This document shows positions 33,814 to 42,158 of a DNA stretch of 43,906 nucleotides, piece by piece; the stretch's first letter is position 1; every line of letters begins with the position of its first letter. Under the pieces are notes generated by a model. It was given only the letters and a program-made list of their open reading frames with translations. It was not told where the DNA came from and did no database searches. The DNA is taken from the NCBI GenBank assembly GCA_002471665.1, contig DKQK01000020.1:1-43906 (forward strand), given 5' to 3'. Source of the DNA: Gammaproteobacteria bacterium UBA7310 (GTDB taxonomy: Bacteria; Pseudomonadota; Gammaproteobacteria; Pseudomonadales; Ketobacteraceae). The translations under genes and the position numbers were made by a program.

Positions 33814-34950
33814 CTACTGGTCTTTGCGAAGGTCTTCCGGAACCGGGAAATCAGGTACCGAACCGGGGTTGGGGCCTTTACCCTGCTGAAATTGCTCCAG
33901 CTGATAGACATAGGCCAGCACCTGAGCCACTGCCAAAAACAGGCCCTGGGGGATTTCCCGTTCCAGTTCAGTGTGATAATAAATCGAGCGGGCCAAAGGC
34001 GGGGAATTCAGAATCATGACGTCGTTGGCTAAGGCTACTTTCTTGATTTGCATGGCAATATGATCGGCACCTTTGGCCACCAATATCGGCGCCAGCATTT
34101 TTTTTGGATCGTATTTCAACGCCACTGCGTAATGACTTGGGTTGGTGATTACCACATCGGCATCGGGTACTGCCGCCATCATCCGGCTCTGGGCGATTTC
34201 CCGTTGTTTGGCGCGCTGCTTTCCTTTAACCTCCGGCTTGCCTTCAGTGTCCTTGTATTCGTCTTTCACTTCCTGTTTGGTCATCTTTAACTGCTTGTTG
34301 TGCTGGTAGAGTTGAAACGGTACATCAATCGCCGCCACCAGCAGCAGCGTGCAAGACAGAATAAACAGCGCCCAGGCGACAATGGAAATACCTTCCGACA
34401 TTGCTTCGTGGGGGGGCATAAATCCCAGTGCCATAAAGCGTGTTCGGTTACTCTCCAGAATTAAAATGGCCACGGTAGCCACCAATCCAAATTTGGAAAC
34501 CGCCTTCAGAATTTCCATTAGAGACTGGGTAGAGAACATTCTCTTCAAGCCCTTCAATGGATTCATTTTACTGAACTTGGGCATCAATGCCTTGCTGGAA
34601 AAGTTCAGCCCACCCACCAGCGGCGGGATCATCAGTGCGGCAAGCAACAACGCCAGATAGAACGGGATCAGAGAGGAAAACGCCTTTTGTGCAGATGACA
34701 CCAATGATGTGACCATAACATCAGGATTCATCAGTTCATCCCGTGTTAAGTCATAATTAAGCTGGAACACATCCTGCGCCGTATCAAATAGCATGCCACC
34801 GGACATCAGCAAGCCGGCTGCGCCAAAGATCATGACGGCAACCCCACCCAACTCCTTGGAACGGGGGATCTGGCCCTTCTCGCGGGCCTCCTGCATTTTT
34901 TTCTGGGTGGGTTCTTCCGAGCGTTCCTGCCCGTCATCATTCTCAGCCAC
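33814..34950 (-). CDS. flhB: flagellar export switch protein FlhB
   Basis: Membrane protein of the export gate that switches substrate class when FliK signals. The 378-residue protein has a short N-terminus, four membrane segments (about 33-55, 93-115, 145-165, 187-209), and a cytoplasmic domain with the self-cleavage site at N270-P271. The motif here is NPSH, while almost all FlhB have NPTH; the asparagine and proline needed for cleavage are kept. It follows fliR after one base and ends before the flhA promoter. A stand-alone copy of its post-cleavage domain lies at 17383-17727. Confidence 0.96.
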   Translation of the reverse strand: MAENDDGQERSEEPTQKKMQEAREKGQIPRSKELGGVAVMIFGAAGLLMSGGMLFDTAQDVFQLNYDLTRDELMNPDVMVTSLVSSAQKAFSSLIPFYLALLLAALMIPPLVGGLNFSSKALMPKFSKMNPLKGLKRMFSTQSLMEILKAVSKFGLVATVAILILESNRTRFMALGFMPPHEAMSEGISIVAWALFILSCTLLLVAAIDVPFQLYQHNKQLKMTKQEVKDEYKDTEGKPEVKGKQRAKQREIAQSRMMAAVPDADVVITNPSHYAVALKYDPKKMLAPILVAKGADHIAMQIKKVALANDVMILNSPPLARSIYYHTELEREIPQGLFLAVAQVLAYVYQLEQFQQGKGPNPGSVPDFPVPEDLRKDQ

Positions 34951-34951
34951 G

Positions 34952-35725
34952 TCAGATCACCATCTGTCTTAGATACTCAAACGCATCCGCGCTCAAGCTA
35001 TCGTACTGAGGAGCAATATTGGAAAGCGTTAACCAGATGATGACCAGGCCCAAAACCATCGTGAATGGAAACCCAACGGCAATAATATTCATTTGTGGTG
35101 CTACCCGACTAATCACCCCAAAGGCAACATTCACCACCAGTAACGCAATGATCGACGGCAGCGCCACCAAAACTGATCCGGTGAACATCCAGCTCCCGAG
35201 ATCAGCCACTTGCCGATAGTTATCGATGGGCAACCCCAGCATGCCAATGGGCAGCTGCTCGAAGCTGGTTCCCACCAAATAAATCACGGCCAGGTGGCCA
35301 TTGAATACAAAAAACAATAAGTTCACGGTCATCAGGTAAAGCTGACTGATGGACGCCACACTGACACCGTTTACCGGATCCACCATCATGGCGAAGCCCA
35401 AGCCGTTTTGCATGGCAACGATTTGGCCACCAATCACAAACACCTGGAATAGCAACTGCAATACAAACCCCATCGTGACCCCGATCAGAATTTGCTGGAG
35501 AATAATCATGAACGATTCAATAGAGAGTAGTTCCACCATGGGCACGGGCTCGATCACCGGAGCGACCACCAGCGTCACAGCAACCGCAAGCCCCAAACGA
35601 ATTCGCGTCGGTACCAATTGAGTACTCAAAATGGGCATCGCCATGAAAAAAGCGGCAATGCGACAAAAGGGCCAGGCGTACTGGCCTATCCAGAGATACA
35701 ACTGATCAATGGATATCTCAAACAT
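34952..35725 (-). CDS. fliR: flagellar export protein FliR
   Basis: Part of the FliPQR export core in the membrane. At 257 residues with about six hydrophobic segments, it shows the family features IRLGLAVAVTLVVAPVIE and the QNGLGFAMMVDPVNG stretch. It is tightly packed between fliQ (3-base gap) and flhB (1-base gap), as expected for one transcript. Normal length and complete. Confidence 0.96.
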   Translation of the reverse strand: MFEISIDQLYLWIGQYAWPFCRIAAFFMAMPILSTQLVPTRIRLGLAVAVTLVVAPVIEPVPMVELLSIESFMIILQQILIGVTMGFVLQLLFQVFVIGGQIVAMQNGLGFAMMVDPVNGVSVASISQLYLMTVNLLFFVFNGHLAVIYLVGTSFEQLPIGMLGLPIDNYRQVADLGSWMFTGSVLVALPSIIALLVVNVAFGVISRVAPQMNIIAVGFPFTMVLGLVIIWLTLSNIAPQYDSLSADAFEYLRQMVI

Positions 35726-35728
35726 GGC

Positions 35729-35998
35729 CTAACCCAACAACGTCGGCATATCCATCAGAATTTTGAGTGCGAATTCATGCACCAGACTACCCAGCCAGGG
35801 GCCGGCCAACACCAGAGTGGTCAGCGTAATCAGCAAGCGCGGCAGAAAGCTGAGCGTCTGCTCATTTATCTGAGTGGCCGCCTGAAACACTGATACCACC
35901 AACCCCACCACAAGACTTGGGACGATAATCACCGAAACCATTATCATGGCGATGAACAAGCCTTCCCGCATTAGATCTGATACCACTTCTGGTGACAT
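35729..35998 (-). CDS. fliQ: flagellar export protein FliQ
   Basis: Small membrane subunit (89 residues, two membrane segments at about 16-38 and 52-72) of the FliPQR export core. The ATG at 35996-35998 (MSPEVVSDLMREGL) matches the family start; the frame runs upstream to 36100 but that part overlaps fliP and is not FliQ-like. The typical FQAATQINEQTLSFLPR stretch links the two helices. It begins 10 bases after fliP. Confidence 0.96.
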   Translation of the reverse strand: MSPEVVSDLMREGLFIAMIMVSVIIVPSLVVGLVVSVFQAATQINEQTLSFLPRLLITLTTLVLAGPWLGSLVHEFALKILMDMPTLLG

Positions 35999-36008
35999 AA
36001 GCCTTACC

Positions 36009-36767
36009 TCAGATTCCGAAACTGCTCGCCAACGTTCCCACCACCATCGCCCAGCCATCAACGAATACAAACAGCATGATCTTGAAAGGGAGCGATACAA
36101 TCATCGGTGACAGCATCATCATACCCATCGCCATCAATACACTGGCAATCACCAGATCAATAATCAGAAATGGAATAAACAATAAAAATCCGATCTGAAA
36201 CGCTGTTTTCAGTTCACTGGTTACAAAAGCGGGAATCACAATAGTAAGCGGCACCTCTTCCAGAGAAGTAAACTTCTGATCATCACCTGCCAGTTCAACA
36301 AACAGGTTGAGGTCGGTTTCCCGGGTTTGTGCCAGCATAAACTGCCGCATGGGAATGCTCGCGGTTTCCAGCGCCTGCATCGCAGTCATCTGTTCATTCA
36401 TATAGGGCTCAATGGCCTGCTTGTGAACCTCCTTGAACACAGGAGCCATCACAAACACCGTTAAAAAAAGCGCCAGGCCAATCAAGATTTGGTTGGATGG
36501 TGTCTGCTGCAGGCCAATTGCCTGCCTCAGAATTCCAAATACCACAATAATACGAGTAAAGGCCGTCATCATCATGATAATGGCGGGAATAAACGACAGC
36601 ATGGTCATTAGAATGACCACTTGCAGTGTTACCGAATAGCTTTGGGTACCATCGTCATTACTGCTCACACTTAGCGCGGGCAGCGAGAATGGGTCAGCCG
36701 CCCAGCTCAGCTGCGGTAACAACAAGACAAGCCCGATGCTTATAAATCGCAGTATGGGCTTATTCAT
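36009..36767 (-). CDS. fliP: flagellar export protein FliP
   Basis: Core of the export pore, 252 residues. It has a cleavable signal peptide (MNKPILRFISIGLVLLLPQLSWAA), then four membrane segments. Conserved FliP segments include TRIIVVFGILRQAIGLQQTPSNQILIG and a C-terminal PFKIMLFVFVDGW. Its ATG overlaps the end of fliO by eight bases, indicating coupled translation. Complete and normal in length. Confidence 0.97.
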   Translation of the reverse strand: MNKPILRFISIGLVLLLPQLSWAADPFSLPALSVSSNDDGTQSYSVTLQVVILMTMLSFIPAIIMMMTAFTRIIVVFGILRQAIGLQQTPSNQILIGLALFLTVFVMAPVFKEVHKQAIEPYMNEQMTAMQALETASIPMRQFMLAQTRETDLNLFVELAGDDQKFTSLEEVPLTIVIPAFVTSELKTAFQIGFLLFIPFLIIDLVIASVLMAMGMMMLSPMIVSLPFKIMLFVFVDGWAMVVGTLASSFGI

Positions 36768-37284
36768 GATTGGACACTCCCGCTTTTAACAAACCTCTCA
36801 TACGCTGCGCAAACTCTGTGTTTGTGCCGGCCACCTCTGGATAGTGGTCATCGATTGAAGCATCCTTGTCATAACTGGCCAGTCGATTAATTTGCTGAGA
36901 GGTTACCCCCAACAATAACTTTTCACCTTCAACTTCAACCAACATGATTTTCTCTTTTGGCCCAACACTCATGGCACTCAACAGTTTCATACGGCTGCTG
37001 CCACCGGGTGCTGCCAGATTGAATCGCTTGCTTAACCACGCCAACACAAATATGAGTCCCAGCACCACACTCAGGCCGATCACCATCGTGCCTACATCAC
37101 TGCTGCTTTTGCTCTCTCCGCGTTTTTCCAAATCATCTTTCAGTCGAAACTGTGTTTTATCCGACGGTACTACCGACACCGCAGCAGCAGGCGCGGCCGT
37201 TGCAGCAGGCGTACTCTCGTCCTGCTGGGCCGCCAACAAGGTAGAAAAACCACTCAATAAAACCAACAACAACACACGTGGCAT
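36760..37284 (-). CDS. fliO: flagellar export assembly protein FliO
   Basis: Helps assemble the FliP ring. The 174-residue protein has a hydrophobic N-terminus (MPRVLLLVLLSGFSTLLA, a likely signal peptide), a low-complexity stretch, one membrane segment at about 65-85 (VIGLSVVLGLIFVLAWL), and a cytoplasmic FliO domain (MKLLSAMSVGPKEKIMLVEVEGEKLLLG). It lies between fliN and fliP. FliO proteins vary much, so the identification rests on this domain and position. Confidence 0.93.
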   Translation of the reverse strand: MPRVLLLVLLSGFSTLLAAQQDESTPAATAAPAAAVSVVPSDKTQFRLKDDLEKRGESKSSSDVGTMVIGLSVVLGLIFVLAWLSKRFNLAAPGGSSRMKLLSAMSVGPKEKIMLVEVEGEKLLLGVTSQQINRLASYDKDASIDDHYPEVAGTNTEFAQRMRGLLKAGVSNHE

Positions 37285-37290
37285 ATGGGG

Positions 37291-37704
37291 CTAACCCAGC
37301 TTCTTAATTCGTTCAGTGGGGCTAATGACATCGGTCAACCGAATGCCGAATTTCTCGTTAACCACCACTACCTCACCATGGGCAATCAGCGTACCGTTTA
37401 CCAGCACATCCAAAGGCTCACCCGCCAATCGGTCCAGCTCAATTACGGACCCCTGATTCAACTGCAACAGGTTGCGGATACTGATGTTGGTGCTCCCAAC
37501 CTCCATGGCAAGAGTAACCGGAATATCCAGGATCACATCCATATTCGGGCTGTTTTCCGAGGAAAATGGCGTGGATTTATCGCTCAGAGACTCCAACGGA
37601 GCAGCCTGCACTTCGTCCTCGGCAGGGCTATCCTGCTCGGCCAGGGCCGCGGCCCACTCATCCGCCAAGGCTTCATCATCAACGGGTTTATCTTCATCTG
37701 TCAT
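37291..37704 (-). CDS. fliN: flagellar motor switch protein FliN
   Basis: Lower C-ring subunit. In 137 residues, an acidic N-terminal region (to about 50) precedes the SpoA/FliN domain with MDVILDIPVTLAMEVGST, NLLQLNQGSVIELD and VNEKFGIRLTDVISPTERI. The N-terminal extension is common in pseudomonads. It starts 25 bases after fliM and is followed by fliO after six bases. Confidence 0.97.
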   Translation of the reverse strand: MTDEDKPVDDEALADEWAAALAEQDSPAEDEVQAAPLESLSDKSTPFSSENSPNMDVILDIPVTLAMEVGSTNISIRNLLQLNQGSVIELDRLAGEPLDVLVNGTLIAHGEVVVVNEKFGIRLTDVISPTERIKKLG

Positions 37705-37729
37705 TGCTTTTTACCCCATGCAGTCAGGC

Positions 37730-38773
37730 TCAGGCCTGCTCTTCCTCATCATTCAATATCTGCTCACGCATCCAGCTCAAACGGGATTCTTTACTGCCAT
37801 CTGATTCTGGGCGCTCCACCTTGTTAATCACCTGCAACGCCAAATTACCATTCGCCTCTCCCAACTTGCCACGAAATGCTGGTATACCATTGGCCAGCAT
37901 CAACACGCTGTCTGGCATTTCAATGGGGATAATGTCCCCTTTTTTAAGCTTTGCCAGCTCAGTAAGACGCATTTTTTTCTGGCAGAGTTTTCCCTTAAGC
38001 TCTACCCTGGCACCCATTACTTCTTCACGCAGCGATTTCATCCAACGCTCATCCTGATCGCCAACGTCGCTTTGCACACCCGCATCCAGCACTTCCCGCA
38101 ATGGCTCGATCATGGAATACGGTAGTGTCAGGTGCATCTCACCACCACCACCATCCAGCTCCACATGAAACGAGTTAACCACCACCACTTCACTGGGGCT
38201 TACGATATTGGCCAAAGAAGGGTTCACTTCCGCGCTTAAAAATTCGAATTTAACCGGCAACACCGCTTTCCAGGCTTCCTGCATATCAATAAAAGCCTGT
38301 TCCAAAACCATCTGCACAACCCGGTTCTCAGTGGGTGTGAATTCACGTCCTTCTATTTTTACGTGACGGCCATCACCACCAAAAAAATTATCCACCAGTT
38401 TGAATACCAGCTTGGCATCCAGAATAAACAGAGCGGTCCCTTTCAGGGGCTTAATACGAATCATGTTCAGCGACGTAGGCACATACAGGCTGTGCACATA
38501 CTCCCCGAATTTGATTACCTGTACACCGCCAACCGACACATCAGCCGTACGCCGCAACAGATTGAACATGCTGATGCGGGTGTAGCGGGCAAAGCGTTCG
38601 TTGACCATTTCCAGGGTCGGCATACGCCCGCGCACGATACGATCCTGTGTACTCAGGTCATAGGATTGAATACCATCGCCCGAATCATCTGAACCGGTTT
38701 CAATATCGCCATCATCCACGCCATGAAGAAGCGCGTCGATTTCGTCCTGTGATAAAAGATCCTGTACAGCCAT
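37730..38773 (-). CDS. fliM: flagellar motor switch protein FliM
   Basis: Middle C-ring subunit that binds phosphorylated CheY and changes rotation. The 347-residue protein begins with the CheY-binding peptide DLLSQDEIDALLHGV (about 5-19), has the CheC-like middle domain and a C-terminal SpoA domain (about 250-325). It follows fliL after three bases. Complete; the LSQDEIDALL peptide fixes the start. Confidence 0.98.
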   Translation of the reverse strand: MAVQDLLSQDEIDALLHGVDDGDIETGSDDSGDGIQSYDLSTQDRIVRGRMPTLEMVNERFARYTRISMFNLLRRTADVSVGGVQVIKFGEYVHSLYVPTSLNMIRIKPLKGTALFILDAKLVFKLVDNFFGGDGRHVKIEGREFTPTENRVVQMVLEQAFIDMQEAWKAVLPVKFEFLSAEVNPSLANIVSPSEVVVVNSFHVELDGGGGEMHLTLPYSMIEPLREVLDAGVQSDVGDQDERWMKSLREEVMGARVELKGKLCQKKMRLTELAKLKKGDIIPIEMPDSVLMLANGIPAFRGKLGEANGNLALQVINKVERPESDGSKESRLSWMREQILNDEEEQA

Positions 38774-38776
38774 GTT

Positions 38777-39271
38777 TTATTGCATCACAAAGTTGGTAAA
38801 CAGCACCTGTTCAATCCCAGGCTCACCCATTTCTTCTGTCAGAATTTTCTGAAGCTCTTCCAACACGCTTTGACGCAGCGCCTCTTTACCCTCAGGTGTA
38901 CGCAACATCTCAAAGTCCTGAGATCCCAATACCATCACCAGATTATTCCTGACCAACGGCATGTGCGTATTGATGGTGTCGATCGCCGCCGGATTACGGG
39001 TCATCACCGACATGCTGATCTGAACGTAACGTTGACGTCCTTTCCACTGATAATTGACCACAAAGGGCGGTTTGAAATCGAAGTAAATAGCAGGCATCTG
39101 GGTGGGCTCTGCGGCGTCATCCACTGGCGCTTCTTCCCCTCCGGACATCATTAGGAAAGCAGCCACACCACCGCCGATCATCAGCACTACCAATACGGCA
39201 ATAATGATGATCAACATTTTCGACTTGGGTTTTTCCTGTTCTTCGCTGGTATTGTTGTCATCGTCCGCCAT
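38777..39271 (-). CDS. fliL: flagellar basal body protein FliL
   Basis: Stator-associated membrane protein, 164 residues. It has an acidic cytoplasmic tail (ADDDNNTSEEQEKPKSK), one membrane segment (about 20-42, MLIIIIAVLVVLMIGGGVAAFLM), and a periplasmic stomatin-like domain (YFDFKPPFVVNY, RYVQISMSVMTR). ATG 39269-39271 is chosen, with AGAAGG six bases upstream; a longer frame to 39328 would cross the promoter start. First gene of the fliLMNOPQR-flhB transcript; a sigma-54 promoter sequence lies just upstream. Confidence 0.95.
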   Translation of the reverse strand: MADDDNNTSEEQEKPKSKMLIIIIAVLVVLMIGGGVAAFLMMSGGEEAPVDDAAEPTQMPAIYFDFKPPFVVNYQWKGRQRYVQISMSVMTRNPAAIDTINTHMPLVRNNLVMVLGSQDFEMLRTPEGKEALRQSVLEELQKILTEEMGEPGIEQVLFTNFVMQ

Positions 39272-39306
39272 AAAACACCTTCTGGATTCCCGTTGCCAAG
39301 ATTTAT

Positions 39307-39322
39307 AGCAAGGCCTGTACCA
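39307..39322 (-). promoter_or_regulatory. sigma-54 promoter before fliL
   Basis: Minus strand: TGGTAC-AGGCC-TTGCT, one mismatch to TGGCAC-N5-TTGCW, with both GG and GC pairs at the right spacing. The expected start is near 39296, about 25 bases before the fliL ATG with its AGAAGG site between. It would drive fliL-M-N-O-P-Q-R-flhB. Confidence 0.75.
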
Positions 39323-39488
39323 AAACAATTATTTCTTTAATATCAATCAGTTAAATAAATAAACATCAGATTCAACCAATCAACGTCAAAAAATCGGCCT
39401 GCTCACAGAAGTTTAGACAAGATTTCAGGACCTGCCCGTCAAAATCCCGCCAAGTATCGGAAATAGTTAAGAAAATAGAAACGAGAGA

Positions 39489-39510
39489 CGCGGCACCGAA
39501 TGGTGCCGCG
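39489..39510 (-). terminator. intrinsic terminator after fliK
   Basis: CGCGGCACC (39489-39497) and GGTGCCGCG (39502-39510) form a perfect 9-base stem with a 4-base loop. On the minus strand a T-rich tail (TCTCTCGTTTCTATTTTC) follows. It lies 29 bases after the fliK stop, separating fliK from the fliL unit. The rest of the 267-base gap holds the fliL promoter. Confidence 0.75.
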
Positions 39511-39538
39511 GTGTAAGAAGCTAGCCCACGTAGAAGGC

Positions 39539-41302
39539 TTAGGCGTAGTAATCCACCAGCCCTACTGCATGCTGAGTCTCACCTTCTGCGGCGGCTTCAG
39601 TCTGTACGACAGCATCCGCCTCCTGCTCTGAGCCGGATCCCGACCGATGATCCTGACCGCGCCGATCGTGGGATTCCTGAGCATTCTGATCACGGACATC
39701 CACATCACCCAAAGCCACGCCATTCTGTTCCATCAATTCCCGCAAGCGGGGTAAGGCTTGTTCAAGGGCGTCACGGGTCGGTGCCGCATGACTGGTAAAC
39801 ACCACGTTAGCCTGATCCTGCTGCACGGAAACCTTCACGTCGATGGGCCCCATATCGCGGGGCGTCAACTGAATCTGGGCACTGTTCAGTTTGGAACTGA
39901 CCATCATCATCAGGCGCTGGCCCACCTCGTTACCCCACTCACGGCTCTGCATTGGGGTTTGAATGGGCGTTGCAAAGGGTTTTGCCATCGTTGCAGAACT
40001 TCTGCCCACTTGCTCCAGGCTACGCTGAAACGGGGTTGCCTTGGTTCCATCGGCCTGTTCCACTGCTTTCGGAACCGGCTGAGACGTGTCCTTGCCGACG
40101 CCCGCCGCTTTGTCCAGCGCTTTTGCCAACGCCGCCAGCCGTTCCTGCACCGGGGTAGGCACCGGGTTCTCTGGCATCCCGTTCCTGGAGGCCAGCTTTT
40201 CCGTCAACATCGCCACGTCTGACTTTTTTTCCTGCTTGGAATCCGCCAGGGCGACGTCATCCACCTCTGCAGTCATTGGTGAAGATTGCCTGGCTTGTTT
40301 CTCCCCGGATTCGCTTTTCTCTCCCGCTCCCAGCTCGGAAGCAGTGGCGACCCTGGTTGCTGAAGCCGTCAACTCTGGTTTTTTGGTGTCACCCGCTGTG
40401 GCTTGTACCTCAGCTCCAGGTTTCCCCTTCATGCCCTTGGCAGCGGCGCCAAGGATAGCGGCTGTCACCGGCTCCACCACCTTGTCCGAATCTGCTTCGC
40501 CCTGCACATCACCTTGCCCGTTGGCAACCGCTGCCAATGCCTGCTGCTCTGCATCGGACTGTTCATTCGTTTCTGTGGCCGGCAGGCTCTCATCGGCAGA
40601 AAGCGACTCACTGTTTGCCAGTTCCGGCGGCGAATGATGAGGTGTGGCCACTGCGTCTGAAACTTCACTATCGCCCTCCTGCTCACCATCGGCCAGCTGA
40701 ATTTCAGGAGATGAAACACTGCCCTCAATTGCCGCTTCCGAAGCTATGGAATCGGTCTTCGGCGTCTCAGCCTGCGCAGTGCTCACCCCTGCCTGCGCTG
40801 CCTCGGAGGACACTTGCGCTGACGTTGCCTCCGCTTGGGTAAGCGCTTTTTCCTGATCTTTCGCGGCGCGCTGATGATGGTTCAGACGGTCTTCCTTATC
40901 GGTGGCCTGCGCATTAGCTTGCTCAGCCCGATGTTGGCTATCCTGGGCTTCCTCTGACCGAGACTGATTGCGTTCAGTCCGTTGATCCCGATGGGCCTCC
41001 GCCCTGGATAACCGCTCCTGCCGATCATTGCGCTGCTTCGCGTCCAACCGCCGCTCATCATCCGGCAAACGGTTGCCGCCCCCCTGCCGTGAATTTGCCT
41101 CGTGCGCAGGCGCCGAGCGCTCAGAGTTTGTTGTTGAATGGGTAGGTTTACGCCCGGACTGAACCTGAGCGCTTAAAATACGATCGAAGGATTGGGCGGC
41201 GCCATCTGCGCTAAACAATTGATTTGAAAGATTTAATTCCTGTACCTTTACACTAAGGGCACTGGATTGGCTGATACTAAGGGGTAGGTTGTCGGTGCCC
41301 AT
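39539..41302 (-). CDS. fliK: flagellar hook-length control protein FliK (main copy)
   Basis: Secreted ruler that sets hook length and triggers the FlhB switch. The 587-residue protein has a long, charged, glutamine- and alanine-rich region (to about 445) of low complexity, and the C-terminal Flg_hook domain (about 450-540; LNSAQIQLTPRDMGPIDVKVSVQQDQANVVF), followed by a polar tail. ATG 41300-41302 has AAGGAGG seven bases upstream. It stands upstream of fliL as in pseudomonads, but with its own sigma-54 promoter and terminator. A second, dissimilar FliK-like gene lies at 15578-17386. Confidence 0.95.
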   Translation of the reverse strand: MGTDNLPLSISQSSALSVKVQELNLSNQLFSADGAAQSFDRILSAQVQSGRKPTHSTTNSERSAPAHEANSRQGGGNRLPDDERRLDAKQRNDRQERLSRAEAHRDQRTERNQSRSEEAQDSQHRAEQANAQATDKEDRLNHHQRAAKDQEKALTQAEATSAQVSSEAAQAGVSTAQAETPKTDSIASEAAIEGSVSSPEIQLADGEQEGDSEVSDAVATPHHSPPELANSESLSADESLPATETNEQSDAEQQALAAVANGQGDVQGEADSDKVVEPVTAAILGAAAKGMKGKPGAEVQATAGDTKKPELTASATRVATASELGAGEKSESGEKQARQSSPMTAEVDDVALADSKQEKKSDVAMLTEKLASRNGMPENPVPTPVQERLAALAKALDKAAGVGKDTSQPVPKAVEQADGTKATPFQRSLEQVGRSSATMAKPFATPIQTPMQSREWGNEVGQRLMMMVSSKLNSAQIQLTPRDMGPIDVKVSVQQDQANVVFTSHAAPTRDALEQALPRLRELMEQNGVALGDVDVRDQNAQESHDRRGQDHRSGSGSEQEADAVVQTEAAAEGETQHAVGLVDYYA

Positions 41303-41337
41303 GGGCGCCCTCCTTCATTCACTATACTCAGAAGGAG

Positions 41338-41353
41338 AGCAAAGCCTGTGCCA
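41338..41353 (-). promoter_or_regulatory. sigma-54 promoter before fliK (perfect consensus)
   Basis: Minus strand reads TGGCAC-AGGCT-TTGCT, a perfect match to TGGCAC-N5-TTGCW. Expected start near 41327, about 25 bases before the fliK ATG, with AAGGAGG in between. It occupies the gap of 55 bases after the DUF4404 gene. Confidence 0.88.
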
Positions 41354-41357
41354 GGGA

Positions 41358-41621
41358 TTACAAGCCCATACCATTGAGTGTGGTGATGATCTGAGAAATA
41401 ACGCGGGCAATTACAGGGTGTGCTTCTTCGTACTGAATCAGTTGCCGTTCGAACTCCTCCACCAAATCTTCTTCCCAGTGCTCAGATGAGCCATTCAGCA
41501 TCACCTCAAGCCGGGCTGCCAGTTCGCCAAGCGCCTGCTTGTCAACCGCTGCCACTTCACCGTGTTCGTCCAACTGACTTTTGAGTTCTGAAACGGATTC
41601 CTGCAATTTTTCTTTTGGCAT
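41358..41621 (-). CDS. DUF4404 family protein
   Basis: An 87-residue, mostly helical, acidic protein with an N-terminal MPKEKLQESVSELKSQLDE, a middle LGELAARLEVML and a C-terminal helix VIARVISQIITTLNGMGL. This agrees with DUF4404, a small proteobacterial family of unknown role. A likely -10 lies 25 bases before the ATG. It ends just before the fliK promoter, so read-through into fliK is possible. No link to motility is shown. Confidence 0.75.
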   Translation of the reverse strand: MPKEKLQESVSELKSQLDEHGEVAAVDKQALGELAARLEVMLNGSSEHWEEDLVEEFERQLIQYEEAHPVIARVISQIITTLNGMGL

Positions 41622-41646
41622 AAAGCACCTCTATAGCTGTTCACAC

Positions 41647-41652
41647 ATTATA
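41647..41652 (-). promoter_or_regulatory. -10 box of the DUF4404 gene
   Basis: TATAAT on the minus strand, 26 bases before the ATG; the -35 region is poor. It lies in the 136-base divergent gap with the PAAR gene. Confidence 0.4.
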
Positions 41653-41725
41653 CGCCTCTGACTGCAGGATAAAAGCGAATGAATATCCGCAATTTGGATG
41701 CAAAACTTTGCCCCGGGTTTGTCTC

Positions 41726-41731
41726 TATAAT
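41726..41731 (+). promoter_or_regulatory. -10 box of the PAAR gene
   Basis: TATAAT on the plus strand, about 27 bases before the ATG of the PAAR gene; AAGGA at 41746-41750, seven bases before the ATG, is its ribosome site. No good -35 is seen at the normal spacing. Confidence 0.45.
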
Positions 41732-41757
41732 AAGACTGCTTTAAAAAGGAACAGAAC

Positions 41758-42048
41758 ATGCCTCCATCTGCACGCATCGGCGACTTCCATGTATGCCCTA
41801 AAGTCAACCCAGGCCCGGTACCCCACGTTGGAGGGCCTGTTGCCGTGGGCCAACCCACCGTTTTGATCATGGGGATGCCGGCTGCCCGCCTGGGGGATAT
41901 GGCAATCTGCGTGGGCCCACCAGACAAAATTGCCAAGGGCAGTTCATCGGTACTGATAGGCAATAAGCCCGCGGCACGCATGGGGGACAGTACTGCTCAT
42001 GGTGGGGTCGTGGTGATGGGAGCGCCGACGGTGTTGATTGGGGGGTAA
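41758..42048 (+). CDS. PAAR domain protein (type VI secretion spike tip)
   Basis: A 96-residue protein that is almost wholly a PAAR domain, the sharp cone at the tip of the VgrG spike of type VI secretion systems. Two PAAR units are seen, GMPAARLGDMA (about 39-49) and NKPAARMGDST (about 69-79), with the glycine-rich turns and His/Cys (HVC, CVGP, AHGG) that bind the metal. It has no C-terminal toxin extension, so effectors must bind it from elsewhere. The only T6SS-related gene here, it converges on the toxin/immunity array. No vgrG or tss gene is in the window. Confident on the fold; link to the array is inference. Confidence 0.9.
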   Translation: MPPSARIGDFHVCPKVNPGPVPHVGGPVAVGQPTVLIMGMPAARLGDMAICVGPPDKIAKGSSSVLIGNKPAARMGDSTAHGGVVVMGAPTVLIGG

Positions 42049-42158
42049 ACGGTATTGTAAAGCAGGCTGACACAAAATTCTGAACGCCCTCTTGCCTGGA
42101 ACTAAAGCATCGAACTAGCGACCATATTTCAATAAATTCTTCGTCTTCCCTTTTTGAT

